Of a DNA stretch of 64,000 nucleotides, positions 54,898 to 63,070 are shown one piece after another (position 1 is the first letter of the stretch; each line of letters begins with the position of its first letter). Location of the stretch: positions 124,001 to 188,000 of the forward strand of contig NZ_SADB01000002.1 of assembly GCF_009669305.1 (NCBI RefSeq), written 5' to 3'. The stretch comes from Ancylomarina sp. 16SWW S1-10-2. Lineage in GTDB: Bacteria > Bacteroidota > Bacteroidia > Bacteroidales > Marinifilaceae. The notes beneath the pieces were generated by a model. That model had not been told where the DNA came from. It made no database searches and saw nothing but the letters and a program-made list of their open reading frames with translations. A program made the translations under genes and the position numbers.

Positions 54898-57006
54898 ATG
54901 AAGAATAAACATTTATTAATTGGTTTGGCTTTAATCACAGGTATGTCCTCATGTCAGAATGCGACTACTACTGCTGATGATAAAAGCGAAGCAGATAATC
55001 AATCTTATCGTACACCTGAAACAAAATTGGCATCAGATCGTATGACTCCAGAAGTTTTGTGGTCGTTTGGACGTATGGGTGGAGAAAGTGTTTCACCTGA
55101 TGGAAAGACTGTTCTTTATGGTGTGACTTATTTTAATAAGGAAGAAGATAAATCATATAGAGACCTTTACACACTTCCTGTAGCTGGTGGTGAGGCGAAC
55201 CAAATTACCAATACTAAGGCTAAAGAATGGGGCGAGCGTTGGACAAAAGATGGTCATATAGCATTCCTTTATGCTGAAAGTGGATCGGTTCAAGTGTGGG
55301 AAATGAATGCGGATGGTACAGGTCGTAAGCAGTTGACTGATATTGATGGTGGAATTAATGATTTTAAATTTTCGCCAGACGAGACAAAAATTTTATTCTC
55401 GAAAGAGGTAAAACTTGAAAAAAATGTACAGGATAAACATCCTGATTTAGACAAGGCTAATGCTCGTGTTATTGGTGACGAATTTTATCGTCATTGGGAT
55501 CATTGGGTAGAGGCTTATACTCATATTTTTGTTGCCGATTTCAACAAAGGAACTATGTTGAAAGCTGGTAAAGATATTATGGAAGGTGAAAAATGGGAAG
55601 CTCCTGTTCGACCTTGGGGTGGAATAGAACAAGTAAGCTGGACCGTTGATGGTGAGAATATTGCTTATTCTTCTCGTAAGAAATATGGTGTTGATTACGC
55701 TCTCTCAACGAATACTGATATCTATTTTTACAATTTAGAAAGTGGAGAAACTAAGAATGTAACCAAAGGTATGATGGGTTACGATAATAACTTGTCTTTT
55801 TCGCCTGATGGAAAATATATGGCTTGGGAAAGCATGGAGCGTGAAGGCTATGAGGCAGATCAAATTCGTTTATTTGTGATGGATTTGAAGACTGGTGATA
55901 AAAAATACATGACTAAAGGTTTCGATCAAAATGCGGAGCATTTAACATGGACTAAGGATAGTAAATCGATCTACTTTATTTCCGATTGGCATGCTACTGA
56001 CGAAATATACCGTATGGATATGGCAGATGGCAAGATCAATAAAATTACTGAAGGGGTTCACAATTACCAATCGATACATCCTGTTGGCGATAAGTTGATT
56101 GCTAAGCGTGTGTCTATGAGTAAGCCTGCTGAATTATATAGCGTTGATGCTAAAACAGGTGATGCTAGTGAAATTTCATTCATAAATAAGCACATCCTCG
56201 ATCAGTTGAGTATGGGTACAGTTGAAAAGAAATGGGTAGAAACGACTGATGGTAAGCAAATGTTGGTATGGATAATTAAACCTCCTCATTTTGATAAGAA
56301 CAAGAAATATCCTGCTATACTTTATTGTCAAGGTGGACCTCAAGGAACTGTTTCTCAGTTTTGGAGTTACCGTTGGAATTTCCAAATGATGGCTTCAAAC
56401 GACTATGTAATTGTAGCGCCTAACCGTAGAGGTTTACCAGGTTTTGGTAAAGAATGGTGTGAGCAAATTTCTGGCGATTATGGCGGGCAAAATATGAAAG
56501 ATTACCTTTCTGCTATTGATAATGTAAAAGAAGAAAAATATGTGGATGAAGATCGTTTGGGTTGCGTAGGTGCATCTTATGGTGGTTTCTCCGTATACTG
56601 GTTGGCAGGACATCACCAAAAACGTTTTAAAGCATTTATTGCTCACGATGGTATGTTTAACTTAGAAGCTCAATATTTAGAAACTGAAGAAATGTGGTTT
56701 GTAAATTGGGATCTTGGTGGTTCATTCTGGGACAAGAATAATAAGATTGCTCAACGTTCTTATGCTAACTCTCCTCACAAATTTGTTGATAAGTGGGATA
56801 CACCAATCATGGTTGTTCATGGCGAGAAAGATTATCGTATTGTTGCTTCACAAGGAATGCAAGCTTTTAATGCTGCGCGTTTGAGAGGTATTCCTGCTAA
56901 ATATCTTTACTTTCCAGAAGAAAATCATTGGGTACTTGGTGTTCAAAATGGAATTTTATGGCAACGAGAATTTGCCAGTTGGTTAGATAAGTGGGTAAAA
57001 AAATAA
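54898..57006 (+). CDS. S9 family prolyl oligopeptidase-like lipoprotein
   Basis: A 702-residue serine peptidase. The N-terminus is a lipoprotein signal with a MSSC lipobox (Cys19). Residues about 50-430 form a beta-propeller with blades marked by SPDGKTVLYG, SPDETKILFSK and SPDGKYMAWE. Residues about 440-702 are the hydrolase domain with the triad Ser in GCVGASYGGFSVYW, Asp in HGEKDYRIV and His in EENHWVLG. It resembles dipeptidyl-peptidase or acylaminoacyl-peptidase-like enzymes of Bacteroidota (DPP5-like); substrate specificity is inferred only. It is monocistronic. Confidence 0.9.
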   Translation: MKNKHLLIGLALITGMSSCQNATTTADDKSEADNQSYRTPETKLASDRMTPEVLWSFGRMGGESVSPDGKTVLYGVTYFNKEEDKSYRDLYTLPVAGGEANQITNTKAKEWGERWTKDGHIAFLYAESGSVQVWEMNADGTGRKQLTDIDGGINDFKFSPDETKILFSKEVKLEKNVQDKHPDLDKANARVIGDEFYRHWDHWVEAYTHIFVADFNKGTMLKAGKDIMEGEKWEAPVRPWGGIEQVSWTVDGENIAYSSRKKYGVDYALSTNTDIYFYNLESGETKNVTKGMMGYDNNLSFSPDGKYMAWESMEREGYEADQIRLFVMDLKTGDKKYMTKGFDQNAEHLTWTKDSKSIYFISDWHATDEIYRMDMADGKINKITEGVHNYQSIHPVGDKLIAKRVSMSKPAELYSVDAKTGDASEISFINKHILDQLSMGTVEKKWVETTDGKQMLVWIIKPPHFDKNKKYPAILYCQGGPQGTVSQFWSYRWNFQMMASNDYVIVAPNRRGLPGFGKEWCEQISGDYGGQNMKDYLSAIDNVKEEKYVDEDRLGCVGASYGGFSVYWLAGHHQKRFKAFIAHDGMFNLEAQYLETEEMWFVNWDLGGSFWDKNNKIAQRSYANSPHKFVDKWDTPIMVVHGEKDYRIVASQGMQAFNAARLRGIPAKYLYFPEENHWVLGVQNGILWQREFASWLDKWVKK

Positions 57007-57033
57007 TATTGAAATAAAGCGAGATGTTAAATT

Positions 57034-57085
57034 AGCTTGTTGTAAGTTTTGTGATTCGACACAATCCTTATGACAAGCTTTTTTA
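57034..57085 (+). terminator. Terminator after the second S9 peptidase gene
   Basis: A long interrupted stem: AGCTTGT / ACAAGCT at the base, then TAAG / CTTA, then TTGTG / CACAA around a 6-nt loop, followed by T6. Confidence 0.7.
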
Positions 57086-57277
57086 TGCTGTATGATCAGT
57101 ATTTAAAAGGGATGTTGGGTAAATATCTTTTTACGCACGAAATTGGCAGTTTATCATCATAAGTATATTTATTTTTCTTTTAAAAATTATTGTTATCTTA
57201 CGTGATAGTAATTTAGACCTTCTTATACCTAAATTTAGGAGGTATTTTATTGATTATAATATATTTAAGTAAATACT

Positions 57278-58945
57278 ATGAATCGAGCTCGTATCTGTTT
57301 GTTGATTTTGACGATGTTTTTTTCATATTCAGTTCATTCGATATCAATTAGTAATGAATTTTATATCCAAAATTCTGAGCAAAATATGACTTCATTTGAA
57401 AATGAATATATTTTTGTTTCAGACACGTTAAGGCAATCACCTGCTCTTATTCGTCGTCATTCTCAAGAGAAGGATTCAACAGGAATACGTTACACTAATA
57501 AGTACACCTACAAAGATTTTCCTTTCTTCAATTTTAGAATTAACAAGAAAACAGTCTATCATAAGCTTTCTGAATTTAATTCAGAGCAAGCTAAGGAATT
57601 ATTTGTTTTAGCTAAAAACGATCAATTTAATAGCGATAGTTTGACCCGTGAAATAAGTCTGTTGTATACCAAACAAGGCGTTTATGCTGAAATTGATAAA
57701 GATCTTTTTAAGCGTAGAGTTCATGATTTAGAGATACGATCAGAGGAGTTAAAAAATAATGCAGCCCAAAAAGCAAAACATGCCAAGGTGTTAGAGCAAA
57801 CATCAGACAAAGCTCCTACACTTATTTTAGCCGCAACACAAGAAGAAGTCACTCCTGCTTACGAAGGAAGTCTGAATACGACTAAAAGTTATGAGGCAAC
57901 TAGCGAAGAGAAGCAAGAGTTTGATGCAGCAGAAGAGCTTGTAGAGAAAAAAAATGAACCTAAGGCTCAGTTAGATATTAGTCCTCAGGAGGATGAGGGT
58001 GGCTATTTAGATTACGAATATGAATATTGTTATCAAGTTGCAGTTTTCGATAAAAGACCGACTAATGATTTTTATAAGGGAATGGGTTTTATAAAAGAAG
58101 AAATTGTTGATGGTGGTAAATCATTTAGATATTTGACCGGTTCATATCGAACTTACGCTAAGGCAGTTGTTTATAAAGATAGAATTAAGAAAGCTTTTCC
58201 AGCGTCTTTCATCGTTGTTTATAAAAATGGAATTAGAACAAACCTGAAAGATGCTATTGCTGTAACTGATAAAGCGACTTCAAATAAATCATCTAATTCC
58301 ACACTTCAATTATCAACTGAGGTTTCAGGAGATATTACCTATCGTGTTCAAATTGGTGTTTTTGCAGGTGAAATTCCTGAGGAGTTAAATTCGACGATGG
58401 AAAAATATCAGGCTTTTGGTTCATTTTATGAAAAAAGATCGGATGGTAAGATTGTTTGTACAATTGGACGTTTTAAGTCTCTTCCTGAAGTGGCAAGTTT
58501 AAAAACGAAATTACAAGATGCTGGATATAAAGATGCATTTACTGTTGCTTATAGTGGCCAGCAAAGAGTGTCTCTCCAAGCTAGTATTAAAAAAACAGAA
58601 CAGCCAAAAAATCAGCTTAAGCCAGAAGTAATTGTTGAGAAAAAAATAATGACTGAGGATGACTTAGTTGGTGATATTAATTTTCGAGTTCAAATTGGTG
58701 TATTTGCCAATGGTGTTCCTGATGAAGTTAATTCTTTAATGCTTAAATATAAGGCTTTTGGTACATCGGCTGTACAAAAATCTAATGGTAAAACGGTTTG
58801 TACAATTGGCCATTTTGATTCAATTGCTGATGCTGGAGTTTTAAAGAAAAAATTGTACAATTCTGGATTTAATGACATATTTACAGTAGCTTATACTGGA
58901 AATAAGAGGATTTCTATTCAAGATGCGATACGTTTGATAAAATAA
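57278..58945 (+). CDS. Exported protein with three SPOR-like repeats
   Basis: A 555-residue protein with a signal peptide or N-terminal anchor (about 1-24), a charged, partly helical middle (about 75-235), and three SPOR-like units. Units 2 and 3 are clear: residues 353-438 and 467-552, each with (T/N)xRVQIGVFA, KxxAFG, a (I/T)VCTIG strand, and an ending RxSxQ. Unit 1 (about 248-335, YCYQVAVFDKRP to RTNLKDAI) is more diverged. SPOR domains bind denuded peptidoglycan glycans, so a cell-wall or septum role is likely. The stop is 7 bp before the ClpS-like gene, so this is probably the first gene of a four-gene operon with clpS, nfeD and floA. Confidence 0.8.
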   Translation: MNRARICLLILTMFFSYSVHSISISNEFYIQNSEQNMTSFENEYIFVSDTLRQSPALIRRHSQEKDSTGIRYTNKYTYKDFPFFNFRINKKTVYHKLSEFNSEQAKELFVLAKNDQFNSDSLTREISLLYTKQGVYAEIDKDLFKRRVHDLEIRSEELKNNAAQKAKHAKVLEQTSDKAPTLILAATQEEVTPAYEGSLNTTKSYEATSEEKQEFDAAEELVEKKNEPKAQLDISPQEDEGGYLDYEYEYCYQVAVFDKRPTNDFYKGMGFIKEEIVDGGKSFRYLTGSYRTYAKAVVYKDRIKKAFPASFIVVYKNGIRTNLKDAIAVTDKATSNKSSNSTLQLSTEVSGDITYRVQIGVFAGEIPEELNSTMEKYQAFGSFYEKRSDGKIVCTIGRFKSLPEVASLKTKLQDAGYKDAFTVAYSGQQRVSLQASIKKTEQPKNQLKPEVIVEKKIMTEDDLVGDINFRVQIGVFANGVPDEVNSLMLKYKAFGTSAVQKSNGKTVCTIGHFDSIADAGVLKKKLYNSGFNDIFTVAYTGNKRISIQDAIRLIK

Positions 58946-58952
58946 AGAAACT

Positions 58953-59198
58953 ATGAGTTCTGAACATGTACTTTGTTTGCACAATGATAGTATGCATAGC
59001 TTTGATTACGTTGTTGATGCACTAATGGAAGTTTGTAAACATACTTCAGATCAGGCTGAACAATGTGCTTATCTTACGCATTACAAAGGTAAATGTGAAC
59101 TTAAGGTAGGAAGCATTGAGGTTTTATTGGATATGAGAGAAAAATTGGAAAACAAAGGCCTTATTGTTAGCGTTGAAATAAACAAAACAGCATATTAG
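58953..59198 (+). CDS. clpS: ClpS-like ATP-dependent Clp protease adaptor
   Basis: An 81-residue protein made almost entirely of the ClpS core. The N-degron-binding residues are visible: Asn11 and Asp12 in LCLHNDSMHSFDYVVDAL, and His43 in THYKGKCEL (equivalent to Asn34, Asp35 and His66 of E. coli ClpS). The MREKLENKGLIVSVEI end matches the family's last helix and strand. ClpS delivers proteins with bulky N-terminal residues to ClpA/ClpC-ClpP. The N-terminal extension needed for delivery is very short (about 5 residues). It is embedded between the SPOR gene (7 bp) and the NfeD gene (1 bp), instead of next to clpA as in proteobacteria. Confidence 0.8.
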   Translation: MSSEHVLCLHNDSMHSFDYVVDALMEVCKHTSDQAEQCAYLTHYKGKCELKVGSIEVLLDMREKLENKGLIVSVEINKTAY

Positions 59199-59199
59199 T

Positions 59200-59667
59200 A
59201 TGACGATCTTTATTATTGTTCTTCTATTAGTTTTAGGAATTGTTCTTATTTTACTTGAACTTTTTGTGCTTCCTGGAATTACGGTTGCAGGTATAGCAGG
59301 AGTAGCGATGATGCTCTGTGGCATTTATCTATCTTATAATCATTATGGGAATATGATAGGTCATCTAACTGTTTTGGGATCTGTGATATTCAGCTTGTTG
59401 GCACTTTGGTTAGCTCTAAAGTCTGGTACTTGGGAGCGACTCATGTTGAAAACTGAGATTGATTCAAAGGTTGATAAAATTGATGAAAATCTGATAGCAA
59501 TAGGTGATGAAGGCGTTTGTTTATCACGACTTGCACCCATGGGTCAAGTTCGAATTAATAAACACATCGTCGAAGCTAAATCAACAGGAGTGTATGTTGA
59601 TGAAAAAACAAAAGTTAAAGTCATTAAAATAGTAGATAAAGTTATTGTTGTAAAACCTTTAAAATAA
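59200..59667 (+). CDS. NfeD-like membrane protein, partner of FloA
   Basis: A 155-residue protein with three to four N-terminal hydrophobic helices (about 1-25, 27-45 and 55-75), then a small soluble OB-fold domain (about 95-155: IGDEGVCLSRLAPMGQVRI, VDEKTKVKVIKIVDKVIVVK). This is the short NfeD1b form lacking the ClpP-class protease domain. The ELFVLPGITVAGIAGVAMML stretch is a family hallmark. It begins 1 bp after clpS and ends 5 bp before floA. NfeD proteins associate with flotillins in membrane microdomains. Confidence 0.88.
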   Translation: MTIFIIVLLLVLGIVLILLELFVLPGITVAGIAGVAMMLCGIYLSYNHYGNMIGHLTVLGSVIFSLLALWLALKSGTWERLMLKTEIDSKVDKIDENLIAIGDEGVCLSRLAPMGQVRINKHIVEAKSTGVYVDEKTKVKVIKIVDKVIVVKPLK

Positions 59668-59672
59668 ATTAA

Positions 59673-60650
59673 ATGGAAATTGGAGCATTAATATTTTTGA
59701 TTGTTGCAATAGGGGTAGGTATTTATATCCTTTTTGTTTTTATTCCGGTTGGACTCTGGTTTTCCGCTTTGCTTTCAGGCGTGCGGATTTCATTAATTCA
59801 ACTTGTCTTTATGCGTTGGCGTCGTGTGCCACCTAATGTTATCGTTCGTTCGATGATTGAGGCTCAAAAGGCAGGCTTGAGCATTACAAGAGATGATCTA
59901 GAGGCTCACCATTTAGCTGGTGGTCATGTAGAGCAAGTTACTCATGCTTTAGTTTCAGCTTCAAAAGCGAATATAGAATTACCATTTAAGATGGCTACAG
60001 CTATCGATCTTGCTGGTCGTGATGTTTACGAAGCTGTTCAGATGAGCGTTATTCCTAAAGTAATTAACACGCCTCCAGTAACAGCTGTATCTAAAGATGG
60101 TATTCAGTTAATTGCTAAGGCAAGGGTTACGCTTCGTGCAAACATTCGCCAATTAGTTGGTGGTGCAGGAGAGGAAACTGTATTGGCTCGTGTAGGTGAA
60201 GGTATCGTTTCGTCTATTGGTTCTTCTGAATCGCACAAAACAGTGCTTGAGAATCCAGATTTTATTTCTCGTGTTGTACTTGAAAAAGGATTGGATGCTG
60301 GAACAGCTTTTGAAATTTTATCAATTGATATAGCAGATATCGATATAGGAAAAAATATTGGTGCTGTATTACAAACTGATCAAGCTGATGCCGATTTAAA
60401 AATTGCACAAGCTAAGGCAGAGGAACGTCGTGCAATGGCTGTTGCAACTGAACAGGAAAATAAGGCGCTTGCACAGGCAATGCGTGCTAAGGTTATCGAA
60501 GCTGAAGTTGAAGTCCCATTGGCTATGGCTGAAGCTTTTCGTAATGGTCATTTAGGTGTGATGGATTATTATCGCATGAAGAATATTGAAGCGGATACAT
60601 CAATGCGTGAAAATATTGCTAAACCTTCATCAAAGGGTAAAAAGAAATAA
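59673..60650 (+). CDS. floA: Flotillin-like protein FloA
   Basis: A 325-residue protein with an N-terminal membrane hairpin (about 5-30), an SPFH/flotillin domain with [20 protein letters not shown] and [20 protein letters not shown], and [20 protein letters not shown]. It ends with a Glu/Ala-rich helix ([20 protein letters not shown]) and [20 protein letters not shown]. Length (about 325-330) and sequence are very close to Bacillus FloA (YqfA). It organises membrane microdomains. It is the last gene of the SPOR-clpS-nfeD-floA cluster and is followed by a strong terminator. Confidence 0.95.
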   Translation: MEIGALIFLIVAIGVGIYILFVFIPVGLWFSALLSGVRISLIQLVFMRWRRVPPNVIVRSMIEAQKAGLSITRDDLEAHHLAGGHVEQVTHALVSASKANIELPFKMATAIDLAGRDVYEAVQMSVIPKVINTPPVTAVSKDGIQLIAKARVTLRANIRQLVGGAGEETVLARVGEGIVSSIGSSESHKTVLENPDFISRVVLEKGLDAGTAFEILSIDIADIDIGKNIGAVLQTDQADADLKIAQAKAEERRAMAVATEQENKALAQAMRAKVIEAEVEVPLAMAEAFRNGHLGVMDYYRMKNIEADTSMRENIAKPSSKGKKK

Positions 60651-60672
60651 TAAAAGTACTGATAGAATTAGG

Positions 60673-60710
60673 GTTGGGCGTGTTCTTTGAGCATGCCCAA
60701 CTTTTTTTTT
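60673..60710 (+). terminator. Terminator after floA
   Basis: GTTGGGCGTG / CATGCCCAAC (one G-U) followed by T9 or more. Confidence 0.85.
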
Positions 60711-60807
60711 TCAAAAAAAATAAACTTTTTTTTTACACCAATCTCATTGATTCATAATTTACTATAATCATAGCTGGTGAAATATTTGAAAATGTGTGAA
60801 TAGAAAA

Positions 60808-60838
60808 TTTGCACAGATCAATATTTTACCTACTTTTG
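60808..60838 (+). promoter_or_regulatory. Promoter of the tRNA array
   Basis: TTTG (60808-60811), 19 bases, TACTTTTG (60831-60838): a consensus Bacteroidota promoter, with the -7 box ending 12 bases before the tRNA-Ser 5' end. Confidence 0.8.
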
Positions 60839-60850
60839 CTTCCGCAATCA

Positions 60851-60942
<92 letters not shown>

Positions 60943-60963
60943 CTTTTCTTAATTGAAAGGTAG

Positions 60964-60989
60964 AAGTGAAAAGCTAAAACTTTTCACTT
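60964..60989 (+). terminator. Hairpin between tRNA-Ser and the first tRNA-Pro
   Basis: AAGTGAAAAG / CTTTTCACTT with a 6-nt loop. The tail TTAATTTT is weak for a terminator, so it may be a processing element. Confidence 0.5.
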
Positions 60990-60996
60990 TAATTTT

Positions 60997-61071
60997 CGGG
61001 GTGTAGCGTAGCCCGGTCATCGCGCCTCGTTTGGGACGAGGAGGTCGCAGGTTCGAATCCTGCCACCCCGA
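60997..61071 (+). tRNA. tRNA-Pro (TGG anticodon), copy 1
   Basis: A 75-nt tRNA. Acceptor CGGGGTG / CACCCCG, discriminator A, anticodon stem CCTCG / CGAGG with loop TTTGGGA, anticodon TGG. The C1-G72 pair is the bacterial tRNA-Pro identity element. CCA is not encoded. Confidence 0.95.
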
Positions 61072-61084
61072 CACCGAAAATTAC

Positions 61085-61112
61085 AGAGAAGTTTAAGAAC
61101 TTCTCTTTTTTT
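61085..61112 (+). terminator. Hairpin after tRNA-Pro copy 1
   Basis: AGAGAAGTT / AACTTCTCT, a 9-bp stem with a 4-nt loop followed by T6. It looks like an intrinsic terminator although three more tRNAs follow. Confidence 0.65.
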
Positions 61113-61137
61113 GTCACTTGTATTGAAATTAAATTCT

Positions 61138-61212
61138 CGGGGTGTAGCGTAGCCCGGTCATCGCGCCTCGTTTGGGACGAGGAGGTCGCAGGTTCGAATC
61201 CTGCCACCCCGA
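61138..61212 (+). tRNA. tRNA-Pro (TGG anticodon), copy 2
   Basis: Identical over all 75 nt to copy 1 (by eye). Confidence 0.95.
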
Positions 61213-61227
61213 CACCGAGAAATTACA

Positions 61228-61251
61228 TGAAGTTGAAAAACTTCAATTTTT
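61228..61251 (+). terminator. Hairpin after tRNA-Pro copy 2
   Basis: TGAAGTT / AACTTCA stem with a GAAA loop, then ATTTTT. It shares the GAAGTT core with the hairpin after copy 1. Confidence 0.55.
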
Positions 61252-61274
61252 ATTGAAAAGACCGAAATTTATTT

Positions 61275-61349
61275 CGGGGTGTAGCGTAGCCCGGTCATCG
61301 CGCCTCGTTTGGGACGAGGAGGTCGCAGGTTCGAATCCTGCCACCCCGA
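61275..61349 (+). tRNA. tRNA-Pro (TGG anticodon), copy 3
   Basis: Identical over all 75 nt to copy 1 (by eye). Confidence 0.95.
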
Positions 61350-61353
61350 CAAA

Positions 61354-61386
61354 GAAGAAAGAAGTTATTCGACTTTCTTTTTTTTA
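61354..61386 (+). terminator. Imperfect hairpin after tRNA-Pro copy 3
   Basis: An imperfect purine-rich arm (AAGAAAGAAGT) faces a pyrimidine arm (ACTTTCTT) and is followed by a T-run. The stem is weaker than its neighbours. Confidence 0.45.
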
Positions 61387-61431
61387 TTCTTTCGAGAATA
61401 AATGTTAAATAGAGTACCGGAATTAAGTTTT

Positions 61432-61506
61432 CGGGGTGTAGCGTAGCCCGGTCATCGCGCCTCGTTTGGGACGAGGAGGTCGCAGGTTCGAATCCTGCCA
61501 CCCCGA
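61432..61506 (+). tRNA. tRNA-Pro (TGG anticodon), copy 4
   Basis: Identical over all 75 nt to copy 1 (by eye). Confidence 0.95.
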
Positions 61507-61512
61507 CAAAGA

Positions 61513-61543
61513 AGAGAGAAGTAATTTACTTCTCTCTTTTTTT
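61513..61543 (+). terminator. Terminator at the end of the tRNA array
   Basis: AGAGAGAAGTAA / TTACTTCTCTCT followed by T7, the strongest hairpin of the array. Confidence 0.8.
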
Positions 61544-61659
61544 ATACCCTCTACTAGCTTAAAATCTTGTTAAAATTTTAAAAGAAAACTTTTTCAACGA
61601 ATAATCTTGTTATTTTGCATGTCAAATAAACCGACTAACTAATTGAATAATTAATAATC

Positions 61660-62184
61660 ATGCGAAAACTAGCATCAGTAATAATATTGTTTATGGGAAT
61701 TGTAATAAGTGGAATGGCTCAAGAAATTGACGATAGAGGATATAAAGTTAAAGTAGGTGACATCGCTCCTGATTTTGCAATGAGCTTGATGGATGGTACG
61801 AAAGTAAAGCTTTCTGATCTTAAGGGTAAGGTTGTAATGCTCCAGTTTACTGCAAGTTGGTGTGGTGTTTGTCGAAAAGAAATGCCTTTTATCGAAAAAG
61901 AAATTTGGCAGATCAATAAGAATAAAGATTTTGCTCTTTATGGACTTGATCGTGATGAACCAATTGAAAAAGCTCAGAAATTAATTGATGCAACTGGTAT
62001 TACCTATCCAATAGCATTAGATGATGGAGGGGTTCTTTTTGAGAAATATGCCGAGAAAAATAGTGGTATAACTCGTAATGTAATATTAAATCGAGAAGGA
62101 AAAATTATTTTTTTAACTAGATTGTTTAATCACGAGGAGTTTGCAGCAATGAAAAAAGTGATTGAAGAAGAATTGAAGAAGTAG
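61660..62184 (+). CDS. Exported TlpA-like thioredoxin/thiol-disulfide oxidoreductase
   Basis: A 174-residue protein with a cleavable signal peptide (1-20, GMAQ) and a TlpA/AhpC-TSA-type thioredoxin fold. The redox-active C68-x-x-C71 lies in FTASWCGVCRKEMP; VGDIAPDFAMSLMDG and LSDLKGKVVMLQF precede it, and a cis-Pro-like strand GITRNVILNREGKI follows. It probably acts in the periplasm in disulfide reduction, e.g. cytochrome or surface protein maturation (inferred). It is monocistronic. Confidence 0.88.
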   Translation: MRKLASVIILFMGIVISGMAQEIDDRGYKVKVGDIAPDFAMSLMDGTKVKLSDLKGKVVMLQFTASWCGVCRKEMPFIEKEIWQINKNKDFALYGLDRDEPIEKAQKLIDATGITYPIALDDGGVLFEKYAEKNSGITRNVILNREGKIIFLTRLFNHEEFAAMKKVIEEELKK

Positions 62185-62422
62185 GTTAAAATATAGAAAC
62201 ATAAATCATTAAAGATATACTTGGATTTCAATTGTGCCTTTTTATTTGAAGCAAATGAGTTTTAGATTCAACAGTTTATTTTGAGACTAAATATTAGTTT
62301 GTTTTGATATTTCTTGATGAAAAAAGAAGTATTTTTAGAGTATTCTAAAGTTTTAAGAGTAGAATAGATTGTGAAGAGGTTAAACTGTAATTTAAATATT
62401 AACTTTTAAATTTTGTAGATTT

Positions 62423-63049
62423 ATGGATAAGGCTTTTATTCTGATTATTGAGAAGGTGAGAAAGTTGCTTTTACAGGAAGGTAATGGGGATCTTTCTTTT
62501 GAAAAGCTTGAATCAATTGGTATTTTAAAGGAAGAGATTACGAAATTTGTCCATTCTAAAGAAGAATTTGTTGAGAAGATATTAGAATTTGAAAGAACAA
62601 GTTTTGCCGAAATATTTTTAGAATATAATTTCGAAGGACAGAATGCAATTGATATTCTTTTTATTGTTAGTCAGGAGATTAATGATAGATTTGAAGACTT
62701 ATCTCCATCAGTAACCATGGAGTTCGAAACACAATTCCCTGAGATTTATAAGAAACATATGGATCAGAGGATGGAGTTTATCTTCGATAAGATTCAGATT
62801 AATGTTGAAAAAGGTATTGCTCAAGGTATGTATCGAGAAGACCTTAGTTCTGAGATTGTGGGTAGAATGTATTTATCTCGACTTGAGGATATGCATAACC
62901 CAGAACTTTATCCGCCTGAGCGTTTTAAATTTGGAACTATTTATGATACCATGATAGATAGCTTTGTGAAGAGCATTGCCACAGAGGATGGATTGGTTTA
63001 TTATCGTCATCGTAAGCAACTACTTAGTGTATTAAGTTTCGGGCGTTAG
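62423..63049 (+). CDS. TetR-like regulator with degenerate helix-turn-helix
   Basis: A 208-residue all-helical protein. Residues about 20-55 (LSFEKLESIGILKEEITKFVHSKEE) follow the TetR pattern (recognition helix, then aromatic, then K-E-E), but the usual turn Gly-Ser/Thr and YxYFxSK are replaced, giving FVHSKEEF. The C-terminal ~150 residues resemble the ligand-binding domain of Bacteroidota TetR proteins (FEDLSPSVTMEFETQFPEIY). Other interpretation: a helical protein that has lost DNA binding. It ends 21 bp before the dihydrouridine synthase gene on the same strand, so they may share a transcript. Confidence 0.55.
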   Translation: MDKAFILIIEKVRKLLLQEGNGDLSFEKLESIGILKEEITKFVHSKEEFVEKILEFERTSFAEIFLEYNFEGQNAIDILFIVSQEINDRFEDLSPSVTMEFETQFPEIYKKHMDQRMEFIFDKIQINVEKGIAQGMYREDLSSEIVGRMYLSRLEDMHNPELYPPERFKFGTIYDTMIDSFVKSIATEDGLVYYRHRKQLLSVLSFGR

Positions 63050-63070
63050 GTTAAATTTTAGTATATCAAT

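Noticed and set aside
60989-61501. Open frames across the tRNA array, including minus-strand ones containing MAGFEPATSSSQTRRDD
   Set aside because: They are antisense or sense translations of the identical tRNA-Pro genes, a known false annotation pattern; the tRNA cloverleaves explain the sequence.
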